Below, piece by piece: positions 55,254 through 64,000 of a stretch of 64,000 nt of DNA. Position numbers and translations under genes: made by a program. The notes beneath the pieces were generated by a model, which did no database searches, was not told where the DNA came from, and saw nothing but the letters and a program-made list of their open reading frames with translations. Within the stretch, counting starts at the first letter, position 1; each line of letters opens with the position of its first letter. Origin of the DNA: Mastigocoleus testarum BC008 (lineage in GTDB: Bacteria; Cyanobacteriota; Cyanobacteriia; Cyanobacteriales; Nostocaceae); contig NZ_LMTZ01000116.1 in the NCBI RefSeq assembly GCF_001456025.1, positions 1 to 64,000 of the forward strand, in the 5' to 3' direction.

Positions 55254-56420
55254 ATGGTTGAACAACCAAATATACCGATAGGTAAAGATAATGACGAAAA
55301 GCAGCAATTGATTAATAAATCTTTGAATGATTTTGACAATTTTGACCGAAAAATGATGCAACGATGCTTAGAACTTGCTCGTCATGCTTTGGGATGCACT
55401 TCACCAAATCCAATGGTAGGGGCAGTAATAGTTAAAAATGGAGAAATTATTGGCGAAGGATTTCATCCAAAAGCTGGAGAACCTCATGCTGAAGTTTTTG
55501 CTCTTAGAGATGCTGGCGAAAATGCCCGGGGGGCAACTGTTTACGTTAATCTTGAACCTTGCAATCATTATGGACGCACGCCACCTTGTTCTGAAGCGTT
55601 GATAGCTGCTGGGGTGTCAAAAGTTGTGGTAGGAATGGTCGATCCCAACCCCTTAGTTGCTGCAGGTGGAATTGCTCGTCTGCGTTCAGCAGGAATAGAA
55701 GTTGTCGTAGGGGTAGAAGAAGAAGCTTGTCAAAAACTAAATGAGGGTTTTATCCATCGCATTCGCTACAAAAAACCATTAGGAATTTTGAAATATGCCA
55801 TGACTTTGGACGGGAAAATTGCCACATCTAAAGGTCATAGTAATTGGATTACTAATACTGCAGCAAGAAAGCGAGTACATAAATTACGGGTAGGCTGTGA
55901 TGCAGTAATAGTTGGTGGTAATACAGTTAGACAAGATAATCCCTATTTAACCAGCCATCAAGCTCAAGTGCATAACCCTTTACGAGTGGTAATGAGTCGC
56001 AATCTTAATTTACCTTCCAGTGCAAATTTGTGGGATATTCGCGAAGCTCCTACTCTGGTATTGACGGAAGTAGGAGCTAATTCCGAGTTCAAAGAATTCT
56101 TACAAAATAAAGGGGTGGAGGTTGTGGAACTAACACCACTTACACCCAGTGTAGCAATGGCGTTTTTATACGAACGTGGTTTTTGCAGCGTACTATGGGA
56201 ATGTGGAGGAATCTTGGCTGCTAATGCCATCACTCAAGGTGCTGTACAAAAAGTTCTAGCATTTATTGCACCAAAAATTATTGGTGGCTCTGATGCTCCT
56301 ACTCCGGTAGGTGAATTGGGATTTGCTGCGATGACGGAAGCATTACAATTAGAACGTGTCACAGTCAAATTAGTAGATTCTGACTTATTAATTGAAGGTT
56401 ATTTGCCTCAATTAACTTAG
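55254..56420 (+). CDS. ribD: Riboflavin biosynthesis bifunctional deaminase/reductase RibD
   Basis: 388 residues. The N-terminal half is the zinc deaminase (GCTSPNPMVGAVIV, zinc site HAE in GEPHAEVFAL and PCNHYGRTPPC), which acts on the pyrimidine intermediate. The C-terminal half is the NADPH reductase (KYAMTLDGKIATSKGHSNWI, VGGNTVRQDNP, VLWECGGILAANAI). There is an N-terminal lead of about 30 polar residues before the deaminase; a later ATG at residue 34 (MMQRCLELARHAL) is a plausible alternative start. Confidence 0.95.
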   Translation: MVEQPNIPIGKDNDEKQQLINKSLNDFDNFDRKMMQRCLELARHALGCTSPNPMVGAVIVKNGEIIGEGFHPKAGEPHAEVFALRDAGENARGATVYVNLEPCNHYGRTPPCSEALIAAGVSKVVVGMVDPNPLVAAGGIARLRSAGIEVVVGVEEEACQKLNEGFIHRIRYKKPLGILKYAMTLDGKIATSKGHSNWITNTAARKRVHKLRVGCDAVIVGGNTVRQDNPYLTSHQAQVHNPLRVVMSRNLNLPSSANLWDIREAPTLVLTEVGANSEFKEFLQNKGVEVVELTPLTPSVAMAFLYERGFCSVLWECGGILAANAITQGAVQKVLAFIAPKIIGGSDAPTPVGELGFAAMTEALQLERVTVKLVDSDLLIEGYLPQLT

Positions 56421-56524
56421 CTGTTATTTCAATCGATATCAACTGCTCTTGTTTGGATACTATTCTTCGACTGCTATTGTATTGTCACTTAAGTTTTATT
56501 GTTACTTAAGTTTAAGAACATACT

Positions 56525-56743
56525 TTAACAATACTGACGTTCGCGGGCTATATCGCGAATTAAAGGTAAGCGAGATTGGATATAGTCGCTCAAATAATCT
56601 GTTTCACGGCAATCTAAGAATGCTCGATCTGTAGTTTGTTTAAGCAGCCATTGTACCAAGCTAGCGTCATCTAATTGTAAAAGCGTCTTGGTCTGACTTG
56701 TTTCAATTACAGACCATAACAGACGCATCATTTTGGGGTTCAT
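56525..56743 (-). CDS. Small hypothetical protein
   Basis: 72 residues: MNPKMMRLLWSVIETSQTKT, then a mainly helical region (LVQWLLKQTTDRAFLDCRET) ending IARERQYC. No motif. Convergent with ribD. I recall similar short proteins as conserved hypotheticals in Nostocales; the length and amino-acid use look real. Function unknown. Confidence 0.65.
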   Translation of the reverse strand: MNPKMMRLLWSVIETSQTKTLLQLDDASLVQWLLKQTTDRAFLDCRETDYLSDYIQSRLPLIRDIARERQYC

Positions 56744-57080
56744 TATTCCTCCATTTCACTATTAGTTTCAAATCCATTCCAGGATACACAACTCTGACAT
56801 AAAATTCAGGACTAAATATATAACATGCAGCAACTATTATGGAAAACTTAATATATTGATTTATTAGTTTATGAAGATTCAGAATTTAGTGTATTCTGCT
56901 TATCAAAATCATCCAGTTTCAAGTTTCCAATATCTATAATTATTGGCTTGTGGATAGAACTTATAAGTTGGTACTTGTGGGTTTTCATCTCAAAATATTA
57001 AGGAAAGAATTACACCTACAATTACCAATTTAATAGACAATTAAATCAAATGGCTGTTTTGATAAAAAATCTTAAATCAT
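56744..57080. other. Spacer upstream of the aminotransferase
   Basis: 337 bases, AT-rich, with no hairpin or repeat that I can support. It must hold divergent promoters for the small gene and the aminotransferase. Confidence 0.4.
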
Positions 57081-58247
57081 ATGAAATCCTTGATTTCTCG
57101 GATGCAGATAGTACAATCTCCGATTATTCCGGTCGTTGGCGAACTTATTAAAAGTTCACCAGGAACTATTTCTCTAGGACAAGGAGTCGTAGGTTATTCA
57201 CCACCTGTAGAAGCAATTGAGCTATTACCAAAATTCCTTGCTAATCCCAATAATAATTTTTATCAAGCAGTCGAAGGAATTCCATCATTAATAGATATAT
57301 TGTCTGCAAAATTACAGGCTTTTAATAATATAAAAATTAGTGAAGAAAACTGCATTATTGTAACTGCAGGAAGCAATATGGCATTCATGAATGCTGTTTT
57401 AGCTATTACTTCTCCTGGAGATGAAATTATTCTTAATACACCTTATTATTTCAACCATGAAATGGCTATAAGAATGGCAGGTTGTCATCCGGTGTTAGTT
57501 CCAACAGATGAAAATTATCAGTTATTACCAAATGCGATCGCGTCTTCTATTAGCCCGAAAACAAAAGCAATAGTAACGATTTCCCCTAACAACCCAACAG
57601 GAGTAGTTTATTCAAAAAGCGATCTGCAAGCAGTGAATCAAATGTGCGGCTCCCATGATATTTATCACATCAGCGATGAAGCTTATGAATATTTTACTTA
57701 CAACGGTGTAGAACATTATTCGCCTGGGAGTTTTTCAGGAAGTAGAGAATATACTATTTCTCTTTACAGTCTTTCTAAAGCATATGGTTTTGCTAGCTGG
57801 CGCATCGGTTACATGGTGGTACCCAAGCATTTACTTGGAGAAATCAAAAAAGTTCAAGATACTATTTTGATATGTCCGCCAGTAGTTTCTCAGTATGCAG
57901 CTTTAGGAGCGTTACAGGCAAAGAAAGAATATCTGCAAAAAAATATTGGTGCGATCGCTCAGGTTAGAGAATTAGTTCTGGATTCGCTGCAAAATTTAGA
58001 AGATTTATGTACTATCGCTCCAGCTAATGGTGCTTTTTACTTTTTCTTGAAAGTTAATACTTCTATAAATTCTTTTGAATTAGTGAAAAAATTAATTCGT
58101 GAATATCAAGTTGCAGTCATTCCCGGTACAACTTTTGGAATGGATGATGGATGTTATCTACGCGTCGCTTATGGTGCGTTACAAGAGGATACAGCTAGGT
58201 CGGGGATTGAAAGATTAGTCAAGGGATTGCAAACTATTTTAACTTAA
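57081..58247 (+). CDS. PLP-dependent class I/II aminotransferase
   Basis: 388 residues, fold type I. Signature parts: GTISLGQGVVGYSPPVEAIE, TAGSNMAFMNAVLAITSPGD, SPNNPTGVVYSKSDL, the PLP-aspartate region ISDEAYEYFTY, and SLYSLSKAYGFASWRIGYMV with the PLP lysine (LSK). The conserved arginine near the C-terminus is in LRVAYG. Substrate (aspartate, aromatic, or branched-chain amino acid) cannot be decided. It is followed by the YjbQ gene 92 bases downstream. Confidence 0.9.
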   Translation: MKSLISRMQIVQSPIIPVVGELIKSSPGTISLGQGVVGYSPPVEAIELLPKFLANPNNNFYQAVEGIPSLIDILSAKLQAFNNIKISEENCIIVTAGSNMAFMNAVLAITSPGDEIILNTPYYFNHEMAIRMAGCHPVLVPTDENYQLLPNAIASSISPKTKAIVTISPNNPTGVVYSKSDLQAVNQMCGSHDIYHISDEAYEYFTYNGVEHYSPGSFSGSREYTISLYSLSKAYGFASWRIGYMVVPKHLLGEIKKVQDTILICPPVVSQYAALGALQAKKEYLQKNIGAIAQVRELVLDSLQNLEDLCTIAPANGAFYFFLKVNTSINSFELVKKLIREYQVAVIPGTTFGMDDGCYLRVAYGALQEDTARSGIERLVKGLQTILT

Positions 58248-58299
58248 ATGAACACACTTATGCTTTGTTATATGATGAATGGATTTCTCAAAAAATTGA

Positions 58300-58334
58300 A
58301 ACTGTTAACTGGTAACTGATAACTGATAACTGTA
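58300..58334. repeat. Five heptamer repeats abutting the YjbQ start codon
   Basis: AACTGTT, AACTGGT, AACTGAT, AACTGAT and AACTGTA follow one another, ending 5 bases before the ATG at 58340. The array takes the place where a Shine-Dalgarno would be. Confidence 0.85.
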
Positions 58335-58339
58335 AAAAA

Positions 58340-58780
58340 ATGCCAATTTTTAACAAAATACTCGAAGTTCAAACCAACGAAGGAATTAACATTCATAGTA
58401 TTACCCCTGAAGTTGAAGCTGTAATTTCATCAACTCCGATTCAGAATGGTCAAGTTTTAGTATTTTCTCGTCACACGACTACAGCTTTAGCCATCAATGA
58501 AAATGAGGAAAGATTACTGCAAGATATTAAAGTATATTTGCGAAAATTAGCACCAGAATCAGACAAATATTTACATAATGACCTTCACCTCAGAGAAAAT
58601 ATTCCAGCAGACGAACCAATGAACGCCCATTCTCATTTGATGGCAATGACTCTAAGTACTAGTGAGGTTATTCCTATTATCGACGGAAAGTTAGCTTTGG
58701 GAACTTATCAATCAATTTTATTTTTTGAGTTAGATGGACCGCGTAAAAGAACTGTTTTTTGTCAAGTTTTTGGAGAATAG
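58340..58780 (+). CDS. YjbQ/UPF0047 family protein
   Basis: 146 residues. The family signature is clear: VLVFSRHTTTALAINENEER, LHNDLHLRENIPADEP, NAHSHLMAMTLSTSEVIPII and GTYQSILFFELDGPRKRTVF. Clustered histidines form a metal site. Some family members have weak thiamine-phosphate synthase activity, but the true role is not settled. The gene lacks a visible Shine-Dalgarno because of the heptamer array in front of the ATG. Confidence 0.92.
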   Translation: MPIFNKILEVQTNEGINIHSITPEVEAVISSTPIQNGQVLVFSRHTTTALAINENEERLLQDIKVYLRKLAPESDKYLHNDLHLRENIPADEPMNAHSHLMAMTLSTSEVIPIIDGKLALGTYQSILFFELDGPRKRTVFCQVFGE

Positions 58781-58816
58781 TCAATTAAATACTCTGTTTA
58801 AATGTTAAAATCCCTA

Positions 58817-60205
58817 TTATTTTTTGATTCTATTGAAGGAGCGTACTTTTAAGTACCAAGAATTATGTAGTCTGAGTTTACGAATTTTTTTCGGAAAACG
58901 AACAGCAAGACTTTCTCTAAGATAAATTTGTGGACTACGTCCCCAAGTACGATAGAGCCACATTGTACTAACAAAGATAATCAAGGCGTTAAAAAGATAT
59001 TGTAGCGAGATCGGTAATAATCTTACAGTTGGACGACCACCAAATACAAAAAAGAGATTAAAAACTAAAAAAGTACAAAGGGTAAACATCCTATGCTCGA
59101 TTAGTTCTTTGGGTATGGCTATTTTTTTTCGCGCAAGATAATTTTTGTAGTATTTTTCTAATTTCAGTCCTATTACATAACTAGCTAAACCAAAGAAACC
59201 TAAAGTTAAAGGTACAGCTAAAATTTTGGGAATAGGTATGGGAGTATCAAAAATGTAAAACCCAGGTTTAAATAAAGTGTTGAGAAGATTTTCTTCATGG
59301 GTCCAAGCGCCAAAGTAATAGTAATCCCAGTTACCTGCATAGAGATAGTAGTAAAAATAAAAACTGAAAACTAATCCTATATAGCTGTAATAAAGCAACT
59401 TTCGGTTTGGTTTACTGATGTCAGTCCAATATGATCTTTCTGCATCAATATCAATGCAGGGAGTTTGACAAGCAACACAGTCACTTTTTTCTTCTCCTTG
59501 GGAATCGACGGTACGACACATCGATTGAGTAATGGTTTTATTTGGGGTTTGATGAGCAGCACTGGTTAATAATCCCCTCGGTTCGCTGTAGATTTTTTGT
59601 ACCGGTGACATTGGACAAAAGTAGTTACACCAAGATTTACCATCATATAAATAACCCACTGCAATCGCACAAATAATGGTAAGTACAAGAAAGCTTCCTA
59701 GTACCCAACCAGTAGTATTGACGAAAAGTAATCGAGTACAAAGCCCGAGATAAAAACAACTGAATTGTAGATACAAATAATTGCGGGCTAACCAAGAATT
59801 TTTTTTAACTTTGCTCGACTTATAGGAAATTTTCCCTGTTAATGGATTAACTCGTTTGTATCGTCGCTGAATTCCCAAAGTACGAGGGATTTGGGATACA
59901 AAAGATAACGGACAAATTCGTCGCCAAAATTCGTGTCCCCAAACTAACAAAATAAAAATACTGCAAGGAACAATTGCAGCCCAGAATATTCTTGCACCAA
60001 CAGGATAAGGTTGTTCTTGCAGGCAAACTTCTTGCACCTTGATGCAGACATTTGGATCTAATTTAAAAGGACTTAAAGTATTACTGGGTTCAGTTAAAGG
60101 TGGTGTGATTGGATCAAAAAATAAAGATGCAATCAAAATTAGCCAACCAAGTATCAAAATCCATCTTATTCGATGCATTTGCCTTTCTGATATCTTGCTA
60201 AACAT
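58817..60205 (-). CDS. Polyferredoxin-like (NapH/CcoG-type) 4Fe-4S membrane protein
   Basis: About 462 residues. The ATG at 60205 (MFSKISERQM) is preferred over the GTG 16 codons upstream. Several membrane helices (IRWILILGWLILIASLFFDP, IFWAAIVPCSIFILLVWGHE, etc.). Cysteine motifs: RRICPLSFV, WCNYFCPMSPVQKIYSEPRG, and a ferredoxin-like CRTVDSQGEEKSDCVACQTP cluster. This is the layout of NapH/RdxA-type electron carriers at the membrane. The partner is unknown; the neighbours do not help. Confidence 0.82.
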   Translation of the reverse strand: MFSKISERQMHRIRWILILGWLILIASLFFDPITPPLTEPSNTLSPFKLDPNVCIKVQEVCLQEQPYPVGARIFWAAIVPCSIFILLVWGHEFWRRICPLSFVSQIPRTLGIQRRYKRVNPLTGKISYKSSKVKKNSWLARNYLYLQFSCFYLGLCTRLLFVNTTGWVLGSFLVLTIICAIAVGYLYDGKSWCNYFCPMSPVQKIYSEPRGLLTSAAHQTPNKTITQSMCRTVDSQGEEKSDCVACQTPCIDIDAERSYWTDISKPNRKLLYYSYIGLVFSFYFYYYLYAGNWDYYYFGAWTHEENLLNTLFKPGFYIFDTPIPIPKILAVPLTLGFFGLASYVIGLKLEKYYKNYLARKKIAIPKELIEHRMFTLCTFLVFNLFFVFGGRPTVRLLPISLQYLFNALIIFVSTMWLYRTWGRSPQIYLRESLAVRFPKKIRKLRLHNSWYLKVRSFNRIKK

Positions 60206-61130
60206 GTTTATTCTTGAATTGAGTGGGGATGAAAACTTATAATTGAGCAGCACAAATCATCGCTCAGCAATAATTACAAGCTAAGCTAAGGTCAATTGAG
60301 AATATTACACAAATAGCTATTAGTAACCGTTAATTAAACCTAAGTAACCAATTCATTTCTTAAAACTCTATAAATACCTTGAATCAAAGCTTACAGCTAA
60401 TCTTGATTATTGATTAACTAGTGAGACTGAAATTTGTAACTCATAATTCAACTACTACACAGAAGGCATTACCAAAAATGTTAAGCTACTTCAAATCCTC
60501 TTAAAATGATTTATTAATGCCTACATAATTCCTCAATTTTTGTATTATTTTTCGCTTGGTTATCAATATCAAGAATGAATCTGAAAAAGTAATCAGAAGT
60601 AAATCAGTACTACCTAAGGACTGGATAAAAAAGCTGAGACTGGCATTAGTCGAATAGATACTTGGTATCTGTAAATACAACTGGCTATTACAAGTATCAT
60701 TATATATCTTTGAGGATATTTGTAAAAAAAAAGATAAACAAAACAGGACTTACGCACTGGTTACCTTGGGGTGAAAAGTCCTGAAGCGATTGATTTACAG
60801 TGCTTTAAGATTGCTACTTCAGAACCAAAAATGAAATACCTAGAGCCTGTGCTAACTGCTAAGTGCTAACCTTAGTCCCAATGACTTTAATTACGTTGTC
60901 TGTTCGTAAGTACTGGTTTAATTAACTTATTCTTAAAATAAGAAACATTTATTCTGTGTTGAGCTAATTTATTTGCCCAACCATCAGTAATAAATACAAG
61001 TTAGTAACTTTTGGCTGATTTTAGAAAATTTACTAGGTAAGGTTGAACCAAAATTAACATCTAATTAGTTAAGAACGAAATAGATATTAACTGAAAGCAA
61101 ATAACCAATCTGCGATTGGGTATGAGTAAG
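60206..61130. other. Spacer with a MITE-like element
   Basis: About 900 bases without a gene. The element at 60744-60915 is the only feature identified. Confidence 0.5.
60744..60915. mobile_element. MITE-like element with 16-bp imperfect terminal inverted repeats
   Basis: The ends are CAGGACTTACGCACTG (60744-60759) and the complement of CAGTACTTACGAACAG (60900-60915), matching at 13 of 16 positions. The 140-base interior has no coding frame but includes gctaactgctaagtgctaacc, a short internal repeat. The terminus is related to that at 9905 and to the solo copy at 40816. Non-autonomous element inferred. Confidence 0.5.
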
Positions 61131-62594
61131 TTATTCTTTTGCTAAAATGCAACCACTACGAGAAGGAATTGTTAAATTGAGCAGTTTGCATTCGCTGTCA
61201 ATATTCCATTTAGTTTCGTTTTTGCTATACACAAGTTTTTGAGGCTGGAATTTTAGTTCGCTAACATCAATTTTTACAGTTGCTTTCTTCATACCAATAT
61301 TAATTGCAACTATTACTTCTTCAGTTTCTAAAATCCGTGCAAATACATAAATATCTCCTTCTGTAAACAAAACTTGATATTTACCAGTATGCAAACAAGT
61401 ATAGCGATTGCGTAGGGCTATTAGTTCGCGGTGGATTTTGAGAATATCCTGATTCCAGTTTTCATTGGAAGGAAATCCACGACGAGAGTCTGGATCGATA
61501 CCACCAGGTAAACCTACTTCATCACCATAGTAAATGCTGGGAGCTCCGGGAAAGGTAACTAATAATAAAGTTGCTAATTCAACACTTGCAACATCTCCAC
61601 CTGTAATCGTTAGCAGTCTAGCAGTATCGTGGGAAGCAAGTAGATTCAATTGGGTGAGTTGAATTTCCCAAGGATAGAGTTTGAGTAATTCTTGGATTTT
61701 ATTCGCATATTCTGTTGCTGATAAAGCCGGGTAAACTTCATAGTCCCGTCCTTGGACATATTCCCGCATCACGCGATCGCCTGCAGTAAAAGCAATGGTT
61801 GGTCCAGTAAATAAGTAATTCATTACCCCATCAAATTGGTTTCCATCTAACCATTGACGGGAATCTCCCCATACTTCACCAACAATATAAGCTTCGGAGT
61901 TGATAGCTTTGACCCGTTTCCTGAATTCTTCCCAAAATCCGGGAGTTTTAATTTCAAATGGTACATCTAAGCGCCAACCGTCAATACCTACTTTTAGCCA
62001 ATATTCGGCAATTTTCATGATATATTCCTGAACTTCAGGATTATCGTGATTAAATACTGGTAAAGCGCGATTTCCTACCCAACCAACATAATTCGGTGGT
62101 GAATCTCCAGTGTAAGCTGCAAGGGGCCATCCTTCAATTCGGAACCAATCCAACCAAGGGGAATGGGGACCATTTTCTAAGATGTCGTTAAAAAAGAAAA
62201 ATCCACGACTCGCGTGGTTAAATACTCCGTCGAGAACTACTTTAATATTACGTTGACGTGCTGCATGTAGAAGTTCTCGGAAAGCTGTATTACCACCCAA
62301 GATGGGGTCTACTTGATAATAATCATGGGTATGATAGCGATGATTGCAAGCTGATTGAAAAATCGGGGTAAAGTAAATCGCATTTATTCCCAAGTCTTGA
62401 ATGTAATCTAATTGTTCGATTACACCCCATAAATCCCCACCTTTGTAACCTTGGAGTGTTGGTGGAGCTTCCCAAGGTTCCCATGAAGGATTGTGAAGTA
62501 ATTTTCCATCTGTTTGCTGACTTTTGGCAAAGCGATCGGGGAATATTTGGTAGAAAACTGCGTGTTTAACCCAATCTGGTGTTTGAATCTGCAT
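61131..62594 (-). CDS. GH13 alpha-amylase-family glycoside hydrolase
   Basis: 487 residues, a (beta/alpha)8 glycosidase of the neopullulanase/cyclomaltodextrinase type: HAVFYQIFPDRFAKS opens the barrel, and YTHDYYQVDPILGG, VVLDGVFNHASRGF and GWRLDVPFEI (nucleophile D) follow. AYIVGEVWGD has the acid/base E, and NLLASHDTARLL has the third carboxylate. No signal peptide, so cytosolic. It probably acts on glycogen-derived maltodextrins. No N-terminal starch-binding domain is present. Confidence 0.92.
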   Translation of the reverse strand: MQIQTPDWVKHAVFYQIFPDRFAKSQQTDGKLLHNPSWEPWEAPPTLQGYKGGDLWGVIEQLDYIQDLGINAIYFTPIFQSACNHRYHTHDYYQVDPILGGNTAFRELLHAARQRNIKVVLDGVFNHASRGFFFFNDILENGPHSPWLDWFRIEGWPLAAYTGDSPPNYVGWVGNRALPVFNHDNPEVQEYIMKIAEYWLKVGIDGWRLDVPFEIKTPGFWEEFRKRVKAINSEAYIVGEVWGDSRQWLDGNQFDGVMNYLFTGPTIAFTAGDRVMREYVQGRDYEVYPALSATEYANKIQELLKLYPWEIQLTQLNLLASHDTARLLTITGGDVASVELATLLLVTFPGAPSIYYGDEVGLPGGIDPDSRRGFPSNENWNQDILKIHRELIALRNRYTCLHTGKYQVLFTEGDIYVFARILETEEVIVAINIGMKKATVKIDVSELKFQPQKLVYSKNETKWNIDSECKLLNLTIPSRSGCILAKE

Positions 62595-62819
62595 AGATTA
62601 AATTTATAAGACTATCCAAGTTTATAGAACTACAGAAAGTCACTAACTTGCAACACGCTATCAGAAAAACAGCCAATGCAAATAGAGAGTTAACGAGAAA
62701 CCCAATTAAAATTCAAAAAAAATATATTGCTACTCAGTAATATGTATCACGGGAAACAATTATTCAGATGATTAGTGCTAAATATTTTAGGGTACTAAAT
62801 ATTTTGAACAAAACCACAA

Positions 62820-63590
62820 TCAACTGGGTTTTTGATTCCTCACTCCCAAATTTTGTAAGATTTTGCCAATATTATTCAAGTCTCCCACAATTCTTCTAAT
62901 GGGATGAGGCCAAACTTTAACTAGAGTCGGAGTCGCTGTAACTTGGTTCGCTTCTGCTTGTTCGGGATGACTTAAAACATCAATCACCTTGAGAGTATAA
63001 GGATGACCCAAATATTTTTCTAAAATTTCGTGTAAAGTCTGTAAAATATGCTCTGTTGCAGGGTTATGTCCAGCAATGAATAGACGAAAGACATGAGCCT
63101 GGGTTTCTGTTTCTGAATTTTCTGGAGAAATAGTTGTTGGTCTATTATTTAAAGTTACAGGTTCAGAAAGATCCAAACGTAAGACCAGATCATTTTCTTC
63201 CCACAACAACGGAAATGAAGAACGATAAGTAGTCAACATCATGCGATCGCACAAATCTTCATGCCAGGTAGCGCTCTGCCACACTAATTCCTTTGTACCA
63301 AAAATACAATTTAATAAAGCCTGATAGCGAATTACAAGAGGACTTGCTTCAGCAAAGGTTTTTATCTGTTGGGTGTTTGGATCTAGCCAATGGTCAATTG
63401 TGGCAGTATAACAAGGAACTAAAAAGTGAGGTGGTTCTGACAAACCTAAGGTTTCTTGTAAAGTTGCACATAAATGTAAATGCCATCGACCTTGTTTATG
63501 GGGGTCAATACAATATACTAAATCTCCACCCGGAGTGAATAGCGCAATCCCTTTAAATAATTTCGGTAGAGATAATTTATCGGAGTCCAA
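62820..63590 (-). CDS. KaiB-domain fusion protein
   Basis: 256 residues in two parts. The C-terminal part (about 166-250), VFRLFIAGHNPATEHILQTL through TATPTLVKVWPHPIRRIVGD, is a KaiB-like thioredoxin-fold domain as in KaiB and the SasA sensor. The N-terminal part (1-140), ALFTPGGDLVYCIDPHKQGR, is a separate alpha/beta domain that I do not recognise. A flexible, Thr/Glu-rich linker joins them. The only start in frame after the upstream stop is the TTG at 63590. No kaiA/kaiC are seen. It may compete with KaiB for KaiC or act in a side pathway (inference). Confidence 0.82.
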   Translation of the reverse strand: MDSDKLSLPKLFKGIALFTPGGDLVYCIDPHKQGRWHLHLCATLQETLGLSEPPHFLVPCYTATIDHWLDPNTQQIKTFAEASPLVIRYQALLNCIFGTKELVWQSATWHEDLCDRMMLTTYRSSFPLLWEENDLVLRLDLSEPVTLNNRPTTISPENSETETQAHVFRLFIAGHNPATEHILQTLHEILEKYLGHPYTLKVIDVLSHPEQAEANQVTATPTLVKVWPHPIRRIVGDLNNIGKILQNLGVRNQKPS

Positions 63591-63958
63591 AAGTATAAGC
63601 CAATGTCACAATTTGTGCTAACTAAGGACTTATTGCCCTTTTTTGCAAGTAGAGAGGATTTGAAAAAACAAAAACCTCACTACCTTTATTATTCCATTTG
63701 AGAAGCTGCAAATCTTCAAAAATTTAAAACAACTATATAAATAAGGAGTCAGAAGTCAGGAGTCAGAATTGTGCGCTACCGCGCACCGCTTTGCTAACAG
63801 GAGTCAGGAATTAAAAGTAATAAATTACCCATTACCCATTACCCATTACTCATTACTCATTACTCATTACTCATTACTGTGCGCTGTCGCGTCCCGCAAT
63901 ACCTTACGGTACGCTACCGCTAGCCGCTAACGTTACTTATTACTCATTACCAATAAGC
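63591..63958. other. Repeat-rich spacer at the right end
   Basis: It holds ggagtcagaagtcaggagtc (about 63744), a degenerate palindrome gtgcgctaccgcgcac (about 63772), the heptamer array at 63824-63879 and a further palindromic stretch (ctaccgctagccgctaacg). No gene in this part. Confidence 0.6.
63824..63879. repeat. Heptamer short tandem repeat
   Basis: Three ATTACCC units (63824, 63831, 63838), four ATTACTC units (63845-63872) and one ATTACTG. This is the STRR type of heterocystous cyanobacteria; it would be prone to copy-number change. Confidence 0.9.
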
Positions 63959-64000
63959 TTAAACGCGACCGCGAAGGAATTGCGCCATTTCATTGGGGGT
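63959..64000 (-). CDS. C-terminal end of an unknown gene (partial)
   Basis: On the minus strand the last 13 codons before a TAA (63959-63961) read TPNEMAQFLRGRV. The frame runs off the right edge. I cannot assign a family from 13 residues. Confidence 0.4.
   Translation of the reverse strand, partial: TPNEMAQFLRGRV

Overview
The window comes from a filamentous, heterocyst-forming cyanobacterium (order Nostocales). This rests on psbA and psbO, a hetZ-patU pair (heterocyst patterning), tandem septal amidases of the AmiC type, HIP1 octamers (GCGATCGC), short tandem heptamer repeats, low GC and long intergenic spacers. The left and middle parts carry psbA (5' end only), cofG, hflX, grxC, gshB, ftsZ, ftsQ, psbO, pth, rpsU, rsmI, a PfkB-family kinase, a CysQ-like phosphatase and a TgpA-type transglutaminase. 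The right part (about 34.7-56.4 kb) is a cell-wall and differentiation block: patU, hetZ, a prenyl diphosphate synthase, murI, two amiC paralogues, a CPA2 antiporter, an EVE protein, a SIMPL protein, ssb, mreBCD and ribD. From memory, this order resembles the mreB-ssb-amiC-murI-sds-hetZ neighbourhood of Anabaena PCC 7120. It is followed by an aminotransferase, a YjbQ protein, a polyferredoxin-like membrane protein, a GH13 amylase and a KaiB-domain fusion.

The most interesting content is a pair of related two-gene NTPase modules about 10 kb apart. Module 1 (3.5-7.0 kb) is a P-loop ATPase overlapping by 4 nt with a protein that has an N-terminal degenerate P-loop domain and about 14 near-identical TPRs. 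Module 2 (17.2-23.9 kb) is a paralogous ATPase followed by a 1714-residue protein with the same kind of N-terminal domain, a TPR-like region, an intact STAND-type NTPase, one membrane helix and 14 WD40 repeats. The shared plan is an active ATPase plus a degenerate NTPase that carries a superstructure-forming receptor or scaffold. This suggests an NTP-dependent sensing or defence system of the STAND type; the function is inferred, not shown.

Smaller items: an RRM RNA-binding-protein pseudogene in front of the second rpsU copy; a truncated PAS-LuxR-like remnant before cofG; an unlisted 53-residue membrane-protein gene with a strong Shine-Dalgarno and a terminator between sds and murI; a possible plus-strand small RNA between the two amiC genes; two MITE-like elements with related terminal inverted repeats; a multi-stem cruciform near 40.9 kb; and several short tandem repeat arrays. 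No tRNA, rRNA, CRISPR array or intact insertion sequence was recognised.
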